Shown piece by piece: positions 1 through 11,399 of a stretch of 64,000 bases of DNA; within the stretch, counting starts at the first letter, position 1; each line of letters begins with the position of its first letter. Location: the NCBI GenBank assembly GCA_933228675.1, contig OW121743.1, forward strand, positions 81,729,863-81,793,862, written 5' to 3'. Under the pieces are notes generated by a model. That model searched no databases, was not told the DNA's origin, and saw only the letters and a list, made by a program, of their open reading frames with translations. Made by a program: the position numbers and the translations under genes. The stretch is from Stomorhina lunata. Lineage: Eukaryota; Arthropoda; Insecta; Diptera; Rhiniidae.

Positions 1-360
1 GCACATTCTCACACACTCACTCTGTTCCCATAAATTACTTGCACCAACACTAACAGAAACAATGAAAAGTAACTTCCGCTTTAAGGATTGTTTACATTTC
101 ATGTCCAAAATAAACGAACGACACGAGTCACGCCCCATGTCAGTTTTTTTTATTAGCTCTTGCCATTTAAATCCATTTGGTGTTGGGGTGGAGATATTTA
201 CCAAATGGTTAAGTGGTAAGTAAATCTTGATTAGTTGAGAGGAATGTTAAGTATTTAGAGGAGTTTAACTATTGAATGAAAGGTACTAAGGAGTAAAGGA
301 TGACTATATAAAGAATGAAGTTTAAGTTATAAATTTGAACCTAAATAGTAGAATATGAAA
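1..360. other. AT-rich single-copy stretch, no gene seen
   Basis: This leader before the first satellite array has no open frame of useful length, no clear splice signal and no repeat that I can match elsewhere in the window. It is less AT-rich than what follows, especially in its first 200 bases. I see nothing specific in it. Confidence 0.5.
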
Positions 361-1925
361 TTTTTACGTCAAAAGTTCTTTTAGAAAAAATTTTGAATAG
401 ACAAATTTTTTAAATAAAAAATTTTCTAAAAAAAATTTCCATAAAAAATTTTTCTATGGAAGAATTTTTTTTAACGAAAAATTTTACTATAGAAGAATTT
501 TTTTAATGAAAAATTTTACTATAGAAGAATGTTTTTACGAAAAATTTTGTATAGAAGAATTTTTTAAGGAAAAATTTTCTATAGAAGAATTTTTCAAGGA
601 AAAATTTTCTATAGAAGATTTTTTTAACGAAAAATTTTCTATAGAAGATTTTTTTAACGAAAAATTTTCTATAGAAGAATTTTTTAACGAAAAATTTTCT
701 ATAGAAAAATTTTTTAACGAAAAATTTTCTATAGAAAAATTTTTTAACGAAAAATTTTCTATAGAAAAATTTGGTAACGAAAAATTTTCTATAGAAAAAT
801 TTTTTAACGAAAAATTTTCTATCGTAAAATTTTTTTAACAAAAAATTTTTTTAACGGAAAATATTCTATTGGAAATTTTTTTAACCAAAAATTTTCTATA
901 GAATCAATTTTTAATGAAAAATTTTCTATAGAATCAATTTTTAATGAAAAATTTTCTGTAGAAAAATTTTTTTAACGAAAAATTTTCTATAGGAAATTTT
1001 TTTAACGAAAAATTTTCAATAGAAAATTTTTATTAACGAAAAATTTTCTATAGAAAAAAATTTTTAACGAAAAATTTTCTATAGAAAAATTTTTTTAACG
1101 AAAAATTTTCTACCAAAAAATTATTTTGACGAAAAATTTTCTATAGAAAAATTTTTTAACGAAAAATTTTCTATAGAAAAATTTTTTAACGAAAAATTTT
1201 CTATAGAAAAATTTTTTAACGAAAAATTTTCTATAGAAAAATTTTTTAACGAAAAATTTTCTATAGAAAAATTTTTTAACGAAAAATTTTCTATAGAAAA
1301 ACTTTTTTAACGAAAAATTTTCAATCGAAAAATGTTTTTAACGAAATGTTTTTTATAGAAACATGTTTTTAACGAAAAATTTTTTATAGAACAATTTTTT
1401 TAACGAAAAATTTTCTAAAGAAAAATTTATTTAACGAAAAATTCTCTGTAGAAAAATTTATTTGGCGAAAAATTTTCTATAGAAAATTTTATTTAACGAA
1501 AAATTTTCTAAAGAAAAATTTATTTAACGAAAAATTTATTTAATGAAAAATATTATAACGAAAAATTTTCTATAGAAAATTTATAACTAATATTTAATAA
1601 AAAATAAATATTTTTTTAACTAAAAAAAAACAAAGGAAACATTTTCTATAGAAACATTTTTTAACGAAAAATTTTCTATAAAAAAATTTTTTTAACGAAA
1701 AATTTTCTATAAAAAAATTTTTTTAACGAAAAATTTTCTATAAAAAATTTTTTTTAACGAAAAATTTTCTATAGAAAAATTTTTTTAACGAAAAATTTTC
1801 TATTTTTTTTAATAAAAAATTTTCCATAGAAAATTTATTAAAAAAAATTTTCTGTAGAAAAATTTTTTTAACAAAAAAATTTTCTATAGAAAAATTTTTT
1901 TAACAAAAAATTTTCTATACATATT
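361..1925. repeat. CTATAG-core satellite array 1 (30-bp unit, TTAACGAAAAA spacer)
   Basis: The unit is the palindrome TTTTCTATAGAAAA joined to a spacer close to TTTTTTAACGAAAAA. It is most regular at 1140-1300, where the period is exactly 30 bp, and degenerates toward both ends through point changes and A/T run-length changes. The open frames on both strands here (a KFFYRKFF-type repeat on the minus strand, an EEFFNEKFSI-type repeat on the plus strand) are translated satellite, because 30 is a multiple of three and the unit lacks stops in one frame. There is no sign of coding selection. Confidence 0.95.
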
Positions 1926-3120
1926 TTTTGATTACATTAATTCAACGTTTTTAGTTAAAAAATTTTCTAATGAAAAATTTTTTCATCAAAAAAATTTCTA
2001 TAAAAAAGTTTTTTGATATTTTTTGATAACATCAATTCAACATTTTAAGTTAAAACCTTTTTGTTCTCATTTTACCAAACTCTTACTTGATTACCAAAAA
2101 CATTTTTTTCTATTTTATCTGAAAATTTATGAAAATCATTTAAATACTAAAAGTCCCTTTTCAAACATTTTTATGATATCTCTTAACAAAAAAGTAAAAG
2201 CTAACAAAGAAATTATAATTAAATTTTATGAATGAACATTAAAACATCATATTTCATATCAGTTTCGTTAGTTATCTAGAAATTAATGAGCAAAGGATAT
2301 GAAAAAGATCCCAAAAGAAGCGAAAATAAAATGAAAAAAAAAAAAACATAATTATTAGAAATTGCAAAATATTAGTTTCGTTTCCTTTGGATTTTTGTGC
2401 TTAAAATCCAAAATAAATTCATATTCAATATTTGTATGTGAACATAAATTTCGATGTCAGCTAATAAGGGGTTTGTACAAACAAATTGAAAGATAAATTT
2501 CATATTTATATAGAACTAATTACGATCTAAAGAAAGGATGACTTAAAATCTATGCAAAAACCCTAATTAAAATGCTTGAGCAATGATAGATAAAATAAAC
2601 TTCAGTGTTTTCTTCAGAAAATGTACTCACTTTTTCTCCTTTTCGTTTTCCTTATTTTGGCTTTTTGCCTTAATCATATGAAAAAAATATGTATGTATAT
2701 GTGAGCCATCATACAAACAAATATTTTCATTGACTTCATTAAGCACCTCATTTAGATACGAAATCTTTGTATTCGAAATGAGAAAATCAACCATAAACTA
2801 ACCTTTAGGGTATTTTTAGTGTTATTTCCCCCTTTTTCAGCATAAAAACAAATTGTTAACATTTTTATGGGTTTTGGCTCTTAACAGGACAGACAGACAG
2901 AAGTCAGGACCAAGCGTCAGATTCAAGAGTAATGAAATCATATTTATTTAACATATGTATTTATTTATAGTTTCGTATTATATAAAATATACAGATATTA
3001 GCCAAATACAAATATTATAATATATCTTATACACATGTAGATACTAATATATTTAGTCGATGCTGAAATACACTGAGAGAAACTACATAACATTAAGAGA
3101 AATAAGTTATGAAAAGAATG
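1926..3120. other. AT-rich non-coding stretch between arrays 1 and 2
   Basis: Mostly A/T-run sequence. A small local rise in GC at about 2885-2930 contains ACAGACAGACAG and is bounded by splice-like dinucleotides (listed separately). Degraded CTATAG-like units persist until about 2010. A 70-codon open frame at 2023-2235 is typical of chance frames in such DNA and is not supported. Confidence 0.5.
2888..2928 (+). other. possible micro-exon (very weak)
   Basis: A 41-base island of higher GC is preceded by CTCTTAACAG and followed by GTAATG, which would serve as acceptor and donor on the plus strand. The upstream polypyrimidine tract is poor and part of the island is a (CAGA) microsatellite. It more likely reflects a microsatellite than an exon; it is recorded because the window otherwise looks intronic. 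Confidence 0.08.
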
Positions 3121-4975
3121 AAACTGGTTACGAAAAAATTTTATAAGAAAAAAATTTTTAAGCAAAACTTTTATAACGAAATATTTTCTATAGAAACACT
3201 TAAATATACAATTTTTATTTGTAGAAAATTTTAATAATGAAAAATTTTCTATAGAAAAATTTTAATAGTGAGAAATTTTCTACAGAAAAATTTAAATAAT
3301 GAAAAATTTTCTATAGAAAAATTTAAATAATGAAAAATTTTCTATAGAAAAATTTTATTAATGAAAAATTTTCTATCGAAAAATTTTAATAATGAAAAAT
3401 TTTGTGTACAAAAATTTTAATACTAAAAAATTTTCTATAGAAAAATTGTAATAATTAAAATTTTTCTATAGAAAAATTTTAATAATGAAAAATTTTCTAT
3501 AGAAAAAATTTAATACCGAACAATCTATAGAAAATTTTAACAATGAAAATTTTTCTATAGAAAAATTTAAATAATGAAAAATTTTCTATAGAAAAAATTT
3601 AATAATGAAAAATTTTCTGTAGAAAATTTTATCAACGAAAAATTTTCTATAGAAACTTTTTAATGTTAAATTTTTATTTGTAAAAAGTTTTAATAATGAA
3701 AAATTTTCTATAGAAACATTTTAATAATGAAAAAATTTCTATAGAAAAATTTTAATAATGAAAAATTTTCTTTAGAAAAATTATAATAATGAAAAATTTT
3801 CTATAGAAAAATTTTAAAAATGAAAAATTTTCTATAGAAACATTTTAATAATGAAAAATTTTCTATAGAAAAATTTTAATAATGAAAAATTTTCTATAGA
3901 AAAATTTTTATAATGAAAAATTTTCTATAGAAAAATTTTAATAATAAAACATTTTCTATAGAAAAATTTTAATAATAAAAAATTTTCTATAGAAAAAATT
4001 TAATAACGAACAATTTTCTATAGAAAATTTTTACAATAGAAAAATTTAAATAATGAAAAATTTTCTATAGAAAAAATTTAATAATGAAAAATTTTCTGTA
4101 GAAAATTTTATCAATGAAAAATTTTCTATAGAAAATTTTGACAATGAAAAATTTTAATAATGAAAAGTTTTCTACTGAAAAATTTTCTATAGAAAGTTTT
4201 AGTAATGAAAAATTTTCTACAGAAAAATATTTTAATAATGAAAAATGTTCAATAGAAAAGAATTTAATAATAAAAATTTTTCTAAAGAAACATTTTTGAT
4301 AAAAATATTTTTCTATAGAAAAATTTTTGATAAAAATATTTATCTATAGAAAAATTTTTGATAGAAATATTTTTCTATAGAAAAATTTTTAATAGAAATA
4401 TTTTTCTATAGAAAAATGTTTGTTAAAAATATTTTTCTATAGAAAAATTTTTGTTAAAAATATTTTTCTAAAGAAAAATTTTTGTTAAAAATATTTTTCT
4501 AAAGAAAAATTTTTGTTAAAAATATTTTTCTATAGAAAAATTTTTGTTAAAAATATTTTTCTATAGAAAAATTTTTGTTAAAAATATTTTTCTATAGAAA
4601 AATTTTTGTTAAAAATATTTTTCTATAGAAAAATTTTTCTTAAAAATATTTTTCTATAGAAAAATTTTTGTTTAAAATATTTTTCTATAGAAAAATTTTT
4701 GATAAAAATATTTTTCTATAGAAAAATTTTTGATAAAAATATTTTTCTATAGAAAAATTTTTGATAAAAATGTTTTTCTGTAGAAAAATTTTTGATAAAA
4801 ATATTTTTCTATAGAAAAATTTTTGATAAAAATATTTTTCCATAGAACAATTTTTGTTAAAAATATTTTTCTATAGAAAAATTTTTGATAAAAATACTTT
4901 TCTATAGAAAAATTTTTGATGAAAATATTTTTCTATAGAAAAATTTTTGTTAATTAAGAAAAATTTTAAATATTT
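3121..4975. repeat. CTATAG-core satellite array 2, two sub-blocks
   Basis: From 3121 to about 4260 the core TTTTCTATAGAAAA alternates with a TTTAATAATGAAAAA spacer. From about 4260 to 4950 the spacer changes to TTTTTGATAAAAATA or TTTTTGTTAAAAATA, giving a regular 31-bp period. The sub-block switch happens inside the array with no unique DNA between. The array ends at a copy of the CCTAAAAGTATGC tag. The minus-strand open frame over its last units is translated satellite. Confidence 0.95.
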
Positions 4976-4980
4976 CCAAG

Positions 4981-4997
4981 CTCCTAAAAGTATGCAA
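4981..4997 (+). repeat. CCTAAAAGTATGC tag at right edge of array 2
   Basis: CTCCTAAAAGTATGCAA lies immediately after the last satellite unit. It is one of more than 20 copies of the same tag in the window, here in plus orientation. Confidence 0.8.
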
Positions 4998-7020
4998 TTT
5001 TTTTTTCGAAAAATTTCAGCTGTCGATTTATATAAAATATTCTTTTTCGGCAACCTTTTTTTTCAGTGTATTTTATAAATCTTGTCTTGTATGCTCTGCA
5101 CATCCATATGAAAGTTATGATATACTTATGTATTCCTCTGGGTCTCTCTGCTCTGGTGTTTTAAGATTGGGTCTTTATGGCAAACTTCATCATTTAATGT
5201 GTGTTCGTTTTTGTGTACTGTTTGTTGGTGTATGTATCCTTATGTGTATGTGTGTTAATGTTAGTATCCCCTTATGTGTTTAGAAGCGCTAATTTCATTT
5301 CGATTAATTTCATAAAATGTTTTTTTTTTCTTCTTATTTTTCACACCCTGAATAATTTGTTTAGCATTTACGTAATTCATAAGCCAAAAATAAGCACCAG
5401 AAATTTTTATGACTTTTTTTCCGGACTGACATGTTAGGATGAAAGTTGAAGATGGGAGATGGGTTTTATTGTTGGATTTTAATGAGTGCAGACAGATATA
5501 TAGGTAGTATATGGTGGAAGTTTTATGAGGAAAAATTGTATAGGGTGCAATAACTGATGAGTTTAGTATGAGTGATAAAATTGCTTAAAATAGGTAAATT
5601 TAAGTAATCTTTTTAATAAGGAAAGGACAAATAGGGGAATATATATTTTAGTTATTTTACTTCCCTAAATGTTGAACTACTCTAAGAAAATTTCGTTTTA
5701 ATGAATATAAAAACCCCTTTATTATATATCCTATGACTTTTACCTTAACTCTGTCTATCTCTGTCTCTTTCTGTTATATTTATTATTTTTGCTTTATATG
5801 ACTGCAGGTCCTGTGACTTTATGATTCCAGTCATATAATCATACATTTATTTTATGTTTATTTTCATAAATGAGGTGATAAAATTTGTTAACTTTTTATG
5901 ATCTTACAGTTGATGCATCATAAAATTCTACTTAAATGCTCAACAAACCCGAAGAAAAAAGGATAAAAATATTAAGGAGAAAAGTTTTTCGACAACGCGT
6001 AAACCCATAAATGAAGTATTTAAATAGAATTTTATATTAATTACAGGAAAAAGTCATAAACCAATATAAGAAGAAAAGTAGATAATTTTTGTTAAAAAAA
6101 AAACAGATTTGGATTTAAAAAGATTTTTATATGACTTATAAGGAATTAATGTTTTGTGGGAAATAGGAATAAAAAAGGTTCTTTTAAAATATTTTTCTGG
6201 AAAAAATCAAAGTCTATGATAAAATATTAAATTCAGGTCATATTAAATTTTCTAAATAATCGTTACGAGTCATTCCAATCTTCACTAAAATTCTGTCATT
6301 TACCATGCTCCTTAAATTATGCAGTAAAAATGACTGCTATTTAAAAACAGCCGGACATATATTCCGATAGAATTCGGTCTTTTTCAAAAGTTTTTTCTTG
6401 TCATTTTAAGCCTTTAATTTAAGATTCTTGTTCCAACTTTTAATTTATTTAATCTATCTTTATTATAAACCTTCTTTTGATTAACCAGCCACCAAGAAAA
6501 TCTTAATCAAAAGTATCACATTTTCCGTTTTTAAACCATAATTAAATGAAACAATTTTCTTATAAAGACAACATATTGCAGCAACATATAGCGTTGTAAC
6601 TAAAATATCACAATTTTTATGTAACATTTAATAACATCATTAAAAGTTCTATTACTTACTACCAGTTTTACTATTAAGAAAAATCCATATAACCCCAACC
6701 ACAGCAGTTGCCTGACTATAAAAGAGGATACAAATTTTAAAATCAACTACTTTGACGTCTATATGAGAATATTCAAAATATACACATCTATTAAAAGGTT
6801 TATTACCAGGTGTTTTAATGAAGGTGCAAGTTTAATAAGTAAGGAATTGAAAAACTGTAGGTATATTTGTATGTATTTATTAGGATGGCCTCAATTAAGT
6901 AAAAATGGTTTCGATATAAGTGGAATTTTTGATTGTCTAAAACTGTCTAACTGCATTATTAACTATCCAAATACTTAATTAAATGACATCTTAATCGTTG
7001 TTTAAACAAACATTTCACAA
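4998..7020. other. AT-rich non-coding stretch
   Basis: No gene is supported. The interval has GT-rich low complexity at about 5200-5270 (TGTGTATGTGTG-type) that creates a spurious 78-codon open frame, and another chance frame at 6763-6978. An acceptor-like TGCAG at about 5806 is not followed by a good donor. I find no match to other repeats in the window. Confidence 0.5.
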
Positions 7021-7040
7021 CTCCTAAAAGTATGCAACAC
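7021..7040 (+). repeat. CCTAAAAGTATGC tag at left edge of array 3
   Basis: CTCCTAAAAGTATGCAACAC, the fullest form of the tag, sits about 60 bases before the first CTATAG units of array 3. The bases between are T-rich and resemble those after other plus-strand tags. Confidence 0.85.
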
Positions 7041-7084
7041 GATTTTTGATTTCGATTTTTTCACAAGCCTTTCTATACTCTATT

Positions 7085-9262
7085 GGAATCAAATTATATA
7101 TAGAAAAATAGAAAAATTTTTATTTAAAAAACTTTCTATAAAAAAAATTTTTTAACAAAAAATTTTCTATCGACAAATTTTTATAACAGAAAATTTTTCT
7201 ATAGATAATTTTTCGTTACAAAAATTTTCGTTAGAAAAATTTTTTATAGAAAAATTTGTATAACAAAAAATGATAAATACAAAAATTTTCTATAGAAAAA
7301 TTTTTATAACAAAAAATTTAGAAACATTTTTATAACGAAAAATTTTCTATAGAAAAATTTTTATAATGAAAAGTTTTCTGTAGAACATTTTTATTACGAA
7401 AAATGTTTTGTAAAGAAAAATGATCCATTGAAAAATTTTTGAAACGAAAAAATTTCTATAGAAAAATTTTTATAACGAAAAATTTTCAATAGAAAAATTT
7501 TCTATAGAAAAATTTTCTATAGACAAATTTTTGTAACGAAAGATTTAATATAGAAAATGTTATAAAACATATTTTCTATAGAAACAATTTTTAAACCGAA
7601 AAATTTTCTATAGAAGCATTCTTTTATAACGAAAAATTTACTAAAAAGGTATTTTTAAAACGAAAAATTTTTTATAGAAAATTGTTATAGCGAAAAATAT
7701 TCTATAGAAAAATGTTTATAACAACAAATTTAGAAACGTTTTTATTACGAAAAATTTTCTATAGACAAATTTTTATAACGAAAAGTTTTCTATAGAAACA
7801 TTTTTTTATAACGAAAAATTTTCTATAGAAACATTTTTTAGAAAAATTTTAATAACGAAAAATTTTCTATAGAAAAAATTTTATAAGGAAAAATTTTCTA
7901 TATACAAGTTTTTATAACCAAAAATTTTCCATAGAAAAATTTTTAGAACGAAAAATTTTCTATAGAAAAATTTTTATAACCAACAATTTTCTATAGTAAA
8001 ATTTTTATAACGAAAAATTTTCTATAGACAAATTTTTATAACGAAAAGTTTTCGATAGAAAAATTTTTTATAACGAAAAATTTTCTATAGAAACATTTTT
8101 ATAAAGTAAAATTTTCTATAGAAAAATGTTTATAACGAAAAATTTTCTATAGGAAAATTTTTAAAACGAAAAATTTTCTATAGGAAAATTTTTAAAACGA
8201 AAAATTTTCTATACGAAAATTTTTATAACGAAAAATTTTCTATAGAAAAATTTTTATAACGAAAAATTTTCTATAGAAAAATTTTTATAACGAAAAATTT
8301 TCTGTAGAAAAATTTTTATAACGAAAAATTTTCTGTAGAAAAATTTTTATAACGAAAAATTTTCTATAGAAAAATTTTTACAACGAAAAATTTTCTATAG
8401 AAAAATTTTTATAACGAACAATTTTCTATAGAAAAATTTTTATAACGAAAAATTTTCTATAGAAAAATTTTTATAACGAAAAATTTTCTATAGAAAAATT
8501 TTTATAACGAAAAATTTTCTATAGAAAAATTTTTATAACGAAAAATTTTCTATAGAAAATTTTTTATAACGAAAAATTTTCTATAGAAAAATTTTTATAA
8601 CGAAAAATTTTCTATAGAAAAATTTTTATAACGAAAAATTTTCTATACAAAAATTTTTATAACGAAACATTTTCTATAACATTTTAATAACGAAAAATTT
8701 TATATAAAATTTTTATAACAAAAAATTTATATAAATTTTTCTATAGAAAAATTTTTATAACGAAAAATTTTCTACAGAAAATTTTTATAACGAAAAATTA
8801 TTGATAGAAAAATTTTTATAACGAAAAAATTTCTATAGAAAAATTTTTAAAACGAAAAATTTTCTATAGACAAATTTTTATAACGAAAAATTTTCTATAG
8901 AAAAATGTTTATAACGAAAAATTTTCTATAGAAAAATTTTTATCACGAAACATTTTCTATAGAAAAATTTTTATCACGAAAAATTTTCTATAGAAAAATT
9001 TTTATCACGAAAAATTTTCTATAGAAAAATTTTTATCACGAAAAATTTTTTTATAGAAAAATTTTTATAACGAAAAATTTTTATAACGAAAAATTTTCTA
9101 TTGAAAAATTTTTATAACGAAAACTTTTCTATACAAAAATTTTTATAACGAACAATTTTCTTTAGAAAAATTTTTATTAAGAAAAATTTTCTATAGAAAA
9201 ATTTTTATAACGAAAAATTTTCTATAGACAAATTTTTATATCGAAAAATTGTCGATAAATAA
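7085..9262. repeat. CTATAG-core satellite array 3 (31-bp unit, TATAACGAAAAA spacer)
   Basis: Core TTTTCTATAGAAAA with spacer ATTTTTATAACGAAAAA, period 31 bp, about 70 units. It is degenerate to about 8150 and nearly perfect from 8220 to 8640. Variants such as TATCACGAAAAA cluster at 8940-9030, which indicates local unit duplication. The spacer is the exact reverse complement of the TTTTTCGTTATA spacer of arrays 4 and 5, so this array is inverted relative to them. Confidence 0.95.
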
Positions 9263-9654
9263 ATACTATATCTTAATTTGTATAATCTCCTGGTAAACCT
9301 CCCTGTATGACAAGATAATGACATAAGTATAAAAGGGAATATATAACAAAGTATGAACACCTGGTAAAATTGTTGTTTTTTTTTAAACCTCCTGTATAAC
9401 AACCACCACTTACAACCTTATTAAATTTCAAATAACATAAACGAGCAGAAATGTAATTACAGGCAAACATTGAAATGAACAGGACATACATAAGGACTGA
9501 AACACACTACATACATATGTTATTTAGCAACACATGATTAAGTTTTTAATAACGATATCAAAAATCTTTTTTTAATAAGCAATTACTAAATTTAAAGAAT
9601 ATGGATATTTTTCCTTGTATTTCATCTCAGTGAAGTATTTTTGGGACTTTTTTG
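9263..9654. other. 390-bp spacer between inverted satellite arrays 3 and 4
   Basis: Apparently unique sequence with CTCCTGGTAAACCTCC-like short repeats at about 9286 and 9358-9393. Two overlapping minus-strand open frames (9205-9402 and 9273-9491) are short and partly satellite, and neither is supported as coding. If transcribed through, this piece would be the loop between opposite-polarity arrays. Confidence 0.5.
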
Positions 9655-10585
9655 GTTATAAAAAATTTTCCATACGAAGTTTTTTGTTATAAAATTTTTG
9701 GGGTTAATTTTTTTTTTATAAAAATTTTGTATACAAAATTTTTCTATGGAAAACTTTTCTATAGATTTTTCGTTATAAAAATTATTCGATAAAAAATTTT
9801 TCGTTTAAAAAATTTTTTTTTTATAGAAAAATTTATAAATTTTTTTCTATAGAAAATTTGTCGTTATAAAATTTTTTCTATAGAAAATTTTTTGATATAA
9901 AATTTTTTCTATACCAAATAATATATAATTTGGTATAGAATATATAATTTTTTCGTTATAAAAAATTATTTATAGAAAATTGTTTGTTATTAAAAATTTT
10001 CGATAAGAAGTTTTTCGTTACAAATTTTTTCTAGAGAACATTTTTCGTTACAAGTTTTGTTTTTTTTTTTTAATTTTCTTTATAATAATGTATCTATAAA
10101 AAAATTGTTGTTATAAAAAATTTTTAAGTTTTTTGTTACAAAATTTTTCTATAAAACATTTTTCGTTATAAGTTTTTTTTTTATAAAAAATATTTCGTTA
10201 TAAAAATTTATCTATAATAAATTTTTTGTCATTTTCGGTTTCAAAATATTTCTATAGAAAATGTTTCGTTATAAAAATGTTTTTTTTCAAAATTTTTCTA
10301 TAGAAAATTTTTCGTTATAAAATTTTTTTATAGACAATTTTTCCCTATAAAAATTTTCCTATAGAATTTTCGTTATAAAAATGTTTCTATAGAACATTTT
10401 TCGTTATCAAAATTTTAGAAAATGTTTTCTTAAAAAATTGTTTATTATAAAAACATTTTTGTACAAAATTTGTTATAACAATTTTTTAATATAAAGCTTT
10501 TGTTATAGAAATGTTTCTATTGAACATTTTTTGTTATAAAATTTTCTTTAAATTTCTTAAGTTTGTCTATAGAAAGTGTAACTTG
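9655..10585. repeat. degenerate CTATAG-core satellite array 4 (TTTTTCGTTATA spacer)
   Basis: Decayed units of AAAATTTTTCTATAGAAAA with TTTTTCGTTATAAAAA spacers, in the same polarity as array 5 and opposite to array 3. Many units have lost the core or gained T-runs, so this looks like an old edge of the large 11.4-15.2 kb array, separated from it by about 800 bp. Confidence 0.88.
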
Positions 10586-11337
10586 TTCCTAAATAATAGG
10601 CTTCAATTTCTAAAGATTCTAATGATTCTTCAAGTCTTATCTTTTTCAGCAAGAAAACTACTTAATTAGTTCTAAATCTATTCATATGTTCTTTTTCTTA
10701 AAACGCTTTTACAAGTATTTCTTATGTCATTTTAAACATTTAACTGTTCATTATAAGTTTATCATATTTTATGCTTAATTAATATTTTATTAAATAATTT
10801 TGTATCTCATGTATCCCCCATTCTTTTTGTTGTCTTTGCAGGTAAGTTGTGAAATTATTCCAACTTTTGCTTCAATATATGTATGTATGTACCTGTGGCT
10901 TTATCATAAACTAAGTGGTAAGACTAAGAAAATTAAAAGAAAAGACTTGAATATCTTCATATTTAAAATGAAGACGACGATGACGATGTTCACAACAAGT
11001 TGCCATAATATCCTTGTGAATCCTTTTTGAATAAATTCTTCTTGTCTTTGCCACTTGAAGGTATTTATGCTGCCGGTTGTGCTCGTCTTAGTAGCATACG
11101 ACTCATTGAAGGTATGCAAAAAAAAGAAGAAGAAAAGAAAATTTTCCTTGTTACTTGAGACCCTTATAAAGTCATTTAAGTATAAACTTTTACAGTGTTT
11201 TATGTTCTTATAGGTGACAAATGCAGGAAAGGTAAATTACACTGATTCCGAGAGAATTTAAGTGGCGATATAGGAGATTTTGATAAAAAAATATGATGTT
11301 TACTTTAAGAAATTTAATTAAAGAAAATTATTTCAAG
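10586..11337. other. AT-rich non-coding stretch containing a ratchet-point candidate
   Basis: Apparently unique sequence between arrays 4 and 5. It holds the juxtaposed acceptor/donor at 10841/10842 (listed separately). The short open frames on both strands at 10800-11119 overlap each other and show no conserved feature that I recognise. Confidence 0.5.
10815..10850 (+). promoter_or_regulatory. candidate recursive-splicing ratchet point 1
   Basis: A pyrimidine-rich run (CCCCCATTCTTTTTGTTGTC) leads into TTTGCAG and is followed with no gap by GTAAGT, a consensus 5' splice site. The zero-length exon falls between 10841 and 10842. Juxtaposed acceptor and donor of this form is the known signature of ratchet points in long Drosophila introns, where the intron is removed stepwise. 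Both halves match consensus well. Function here is inferred and would need RNA evidence. Confidence 0.6.
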
Positions 11338-11358
11338 CCTCCTTAAAGCAGGCAACAC
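11338..11358 (+). repeat. CCTAAAAGTATGC tag (diverged) at left edge of array 5
   Basis: CCTTAAAGCAGGCAACAC, a mutated tag copy, precedes array 5 by about 40 bases. The bases after it (ACTATTTT, then GACTTGGTTTAGGT) resemble those after the tag at 15409, on the other side of the array. Confidence 0.65.
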
Positions 11359-11399
11359 TATTTTTTAACATCTTTCAGACTTGGTTTAGGTCATTATGA

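Noticed and set aside
503..841. Repetitive lysine/phenylalanine-rich frames on both strands
   Set aside because: Translated 30-bp CTATAG satellite; mirrored frames on both strands argue against coding.
5800..5815. CTGCAGGTCCTG as a ratchet point
   Set aside because: GTCCTG is not an acceptable 5' splice site and the tract before it is broken by purines.
361..10585. Telomeric or centromeric identity for the satellites
   Set aside because: Arrays are short (0.3-4 kb), of many types and interleaved with single-copy DNA and dispersed repeats. Nothing shows the megabase-scale uniformity of a fly centromere or the retroelement arrays of a fly telomere.
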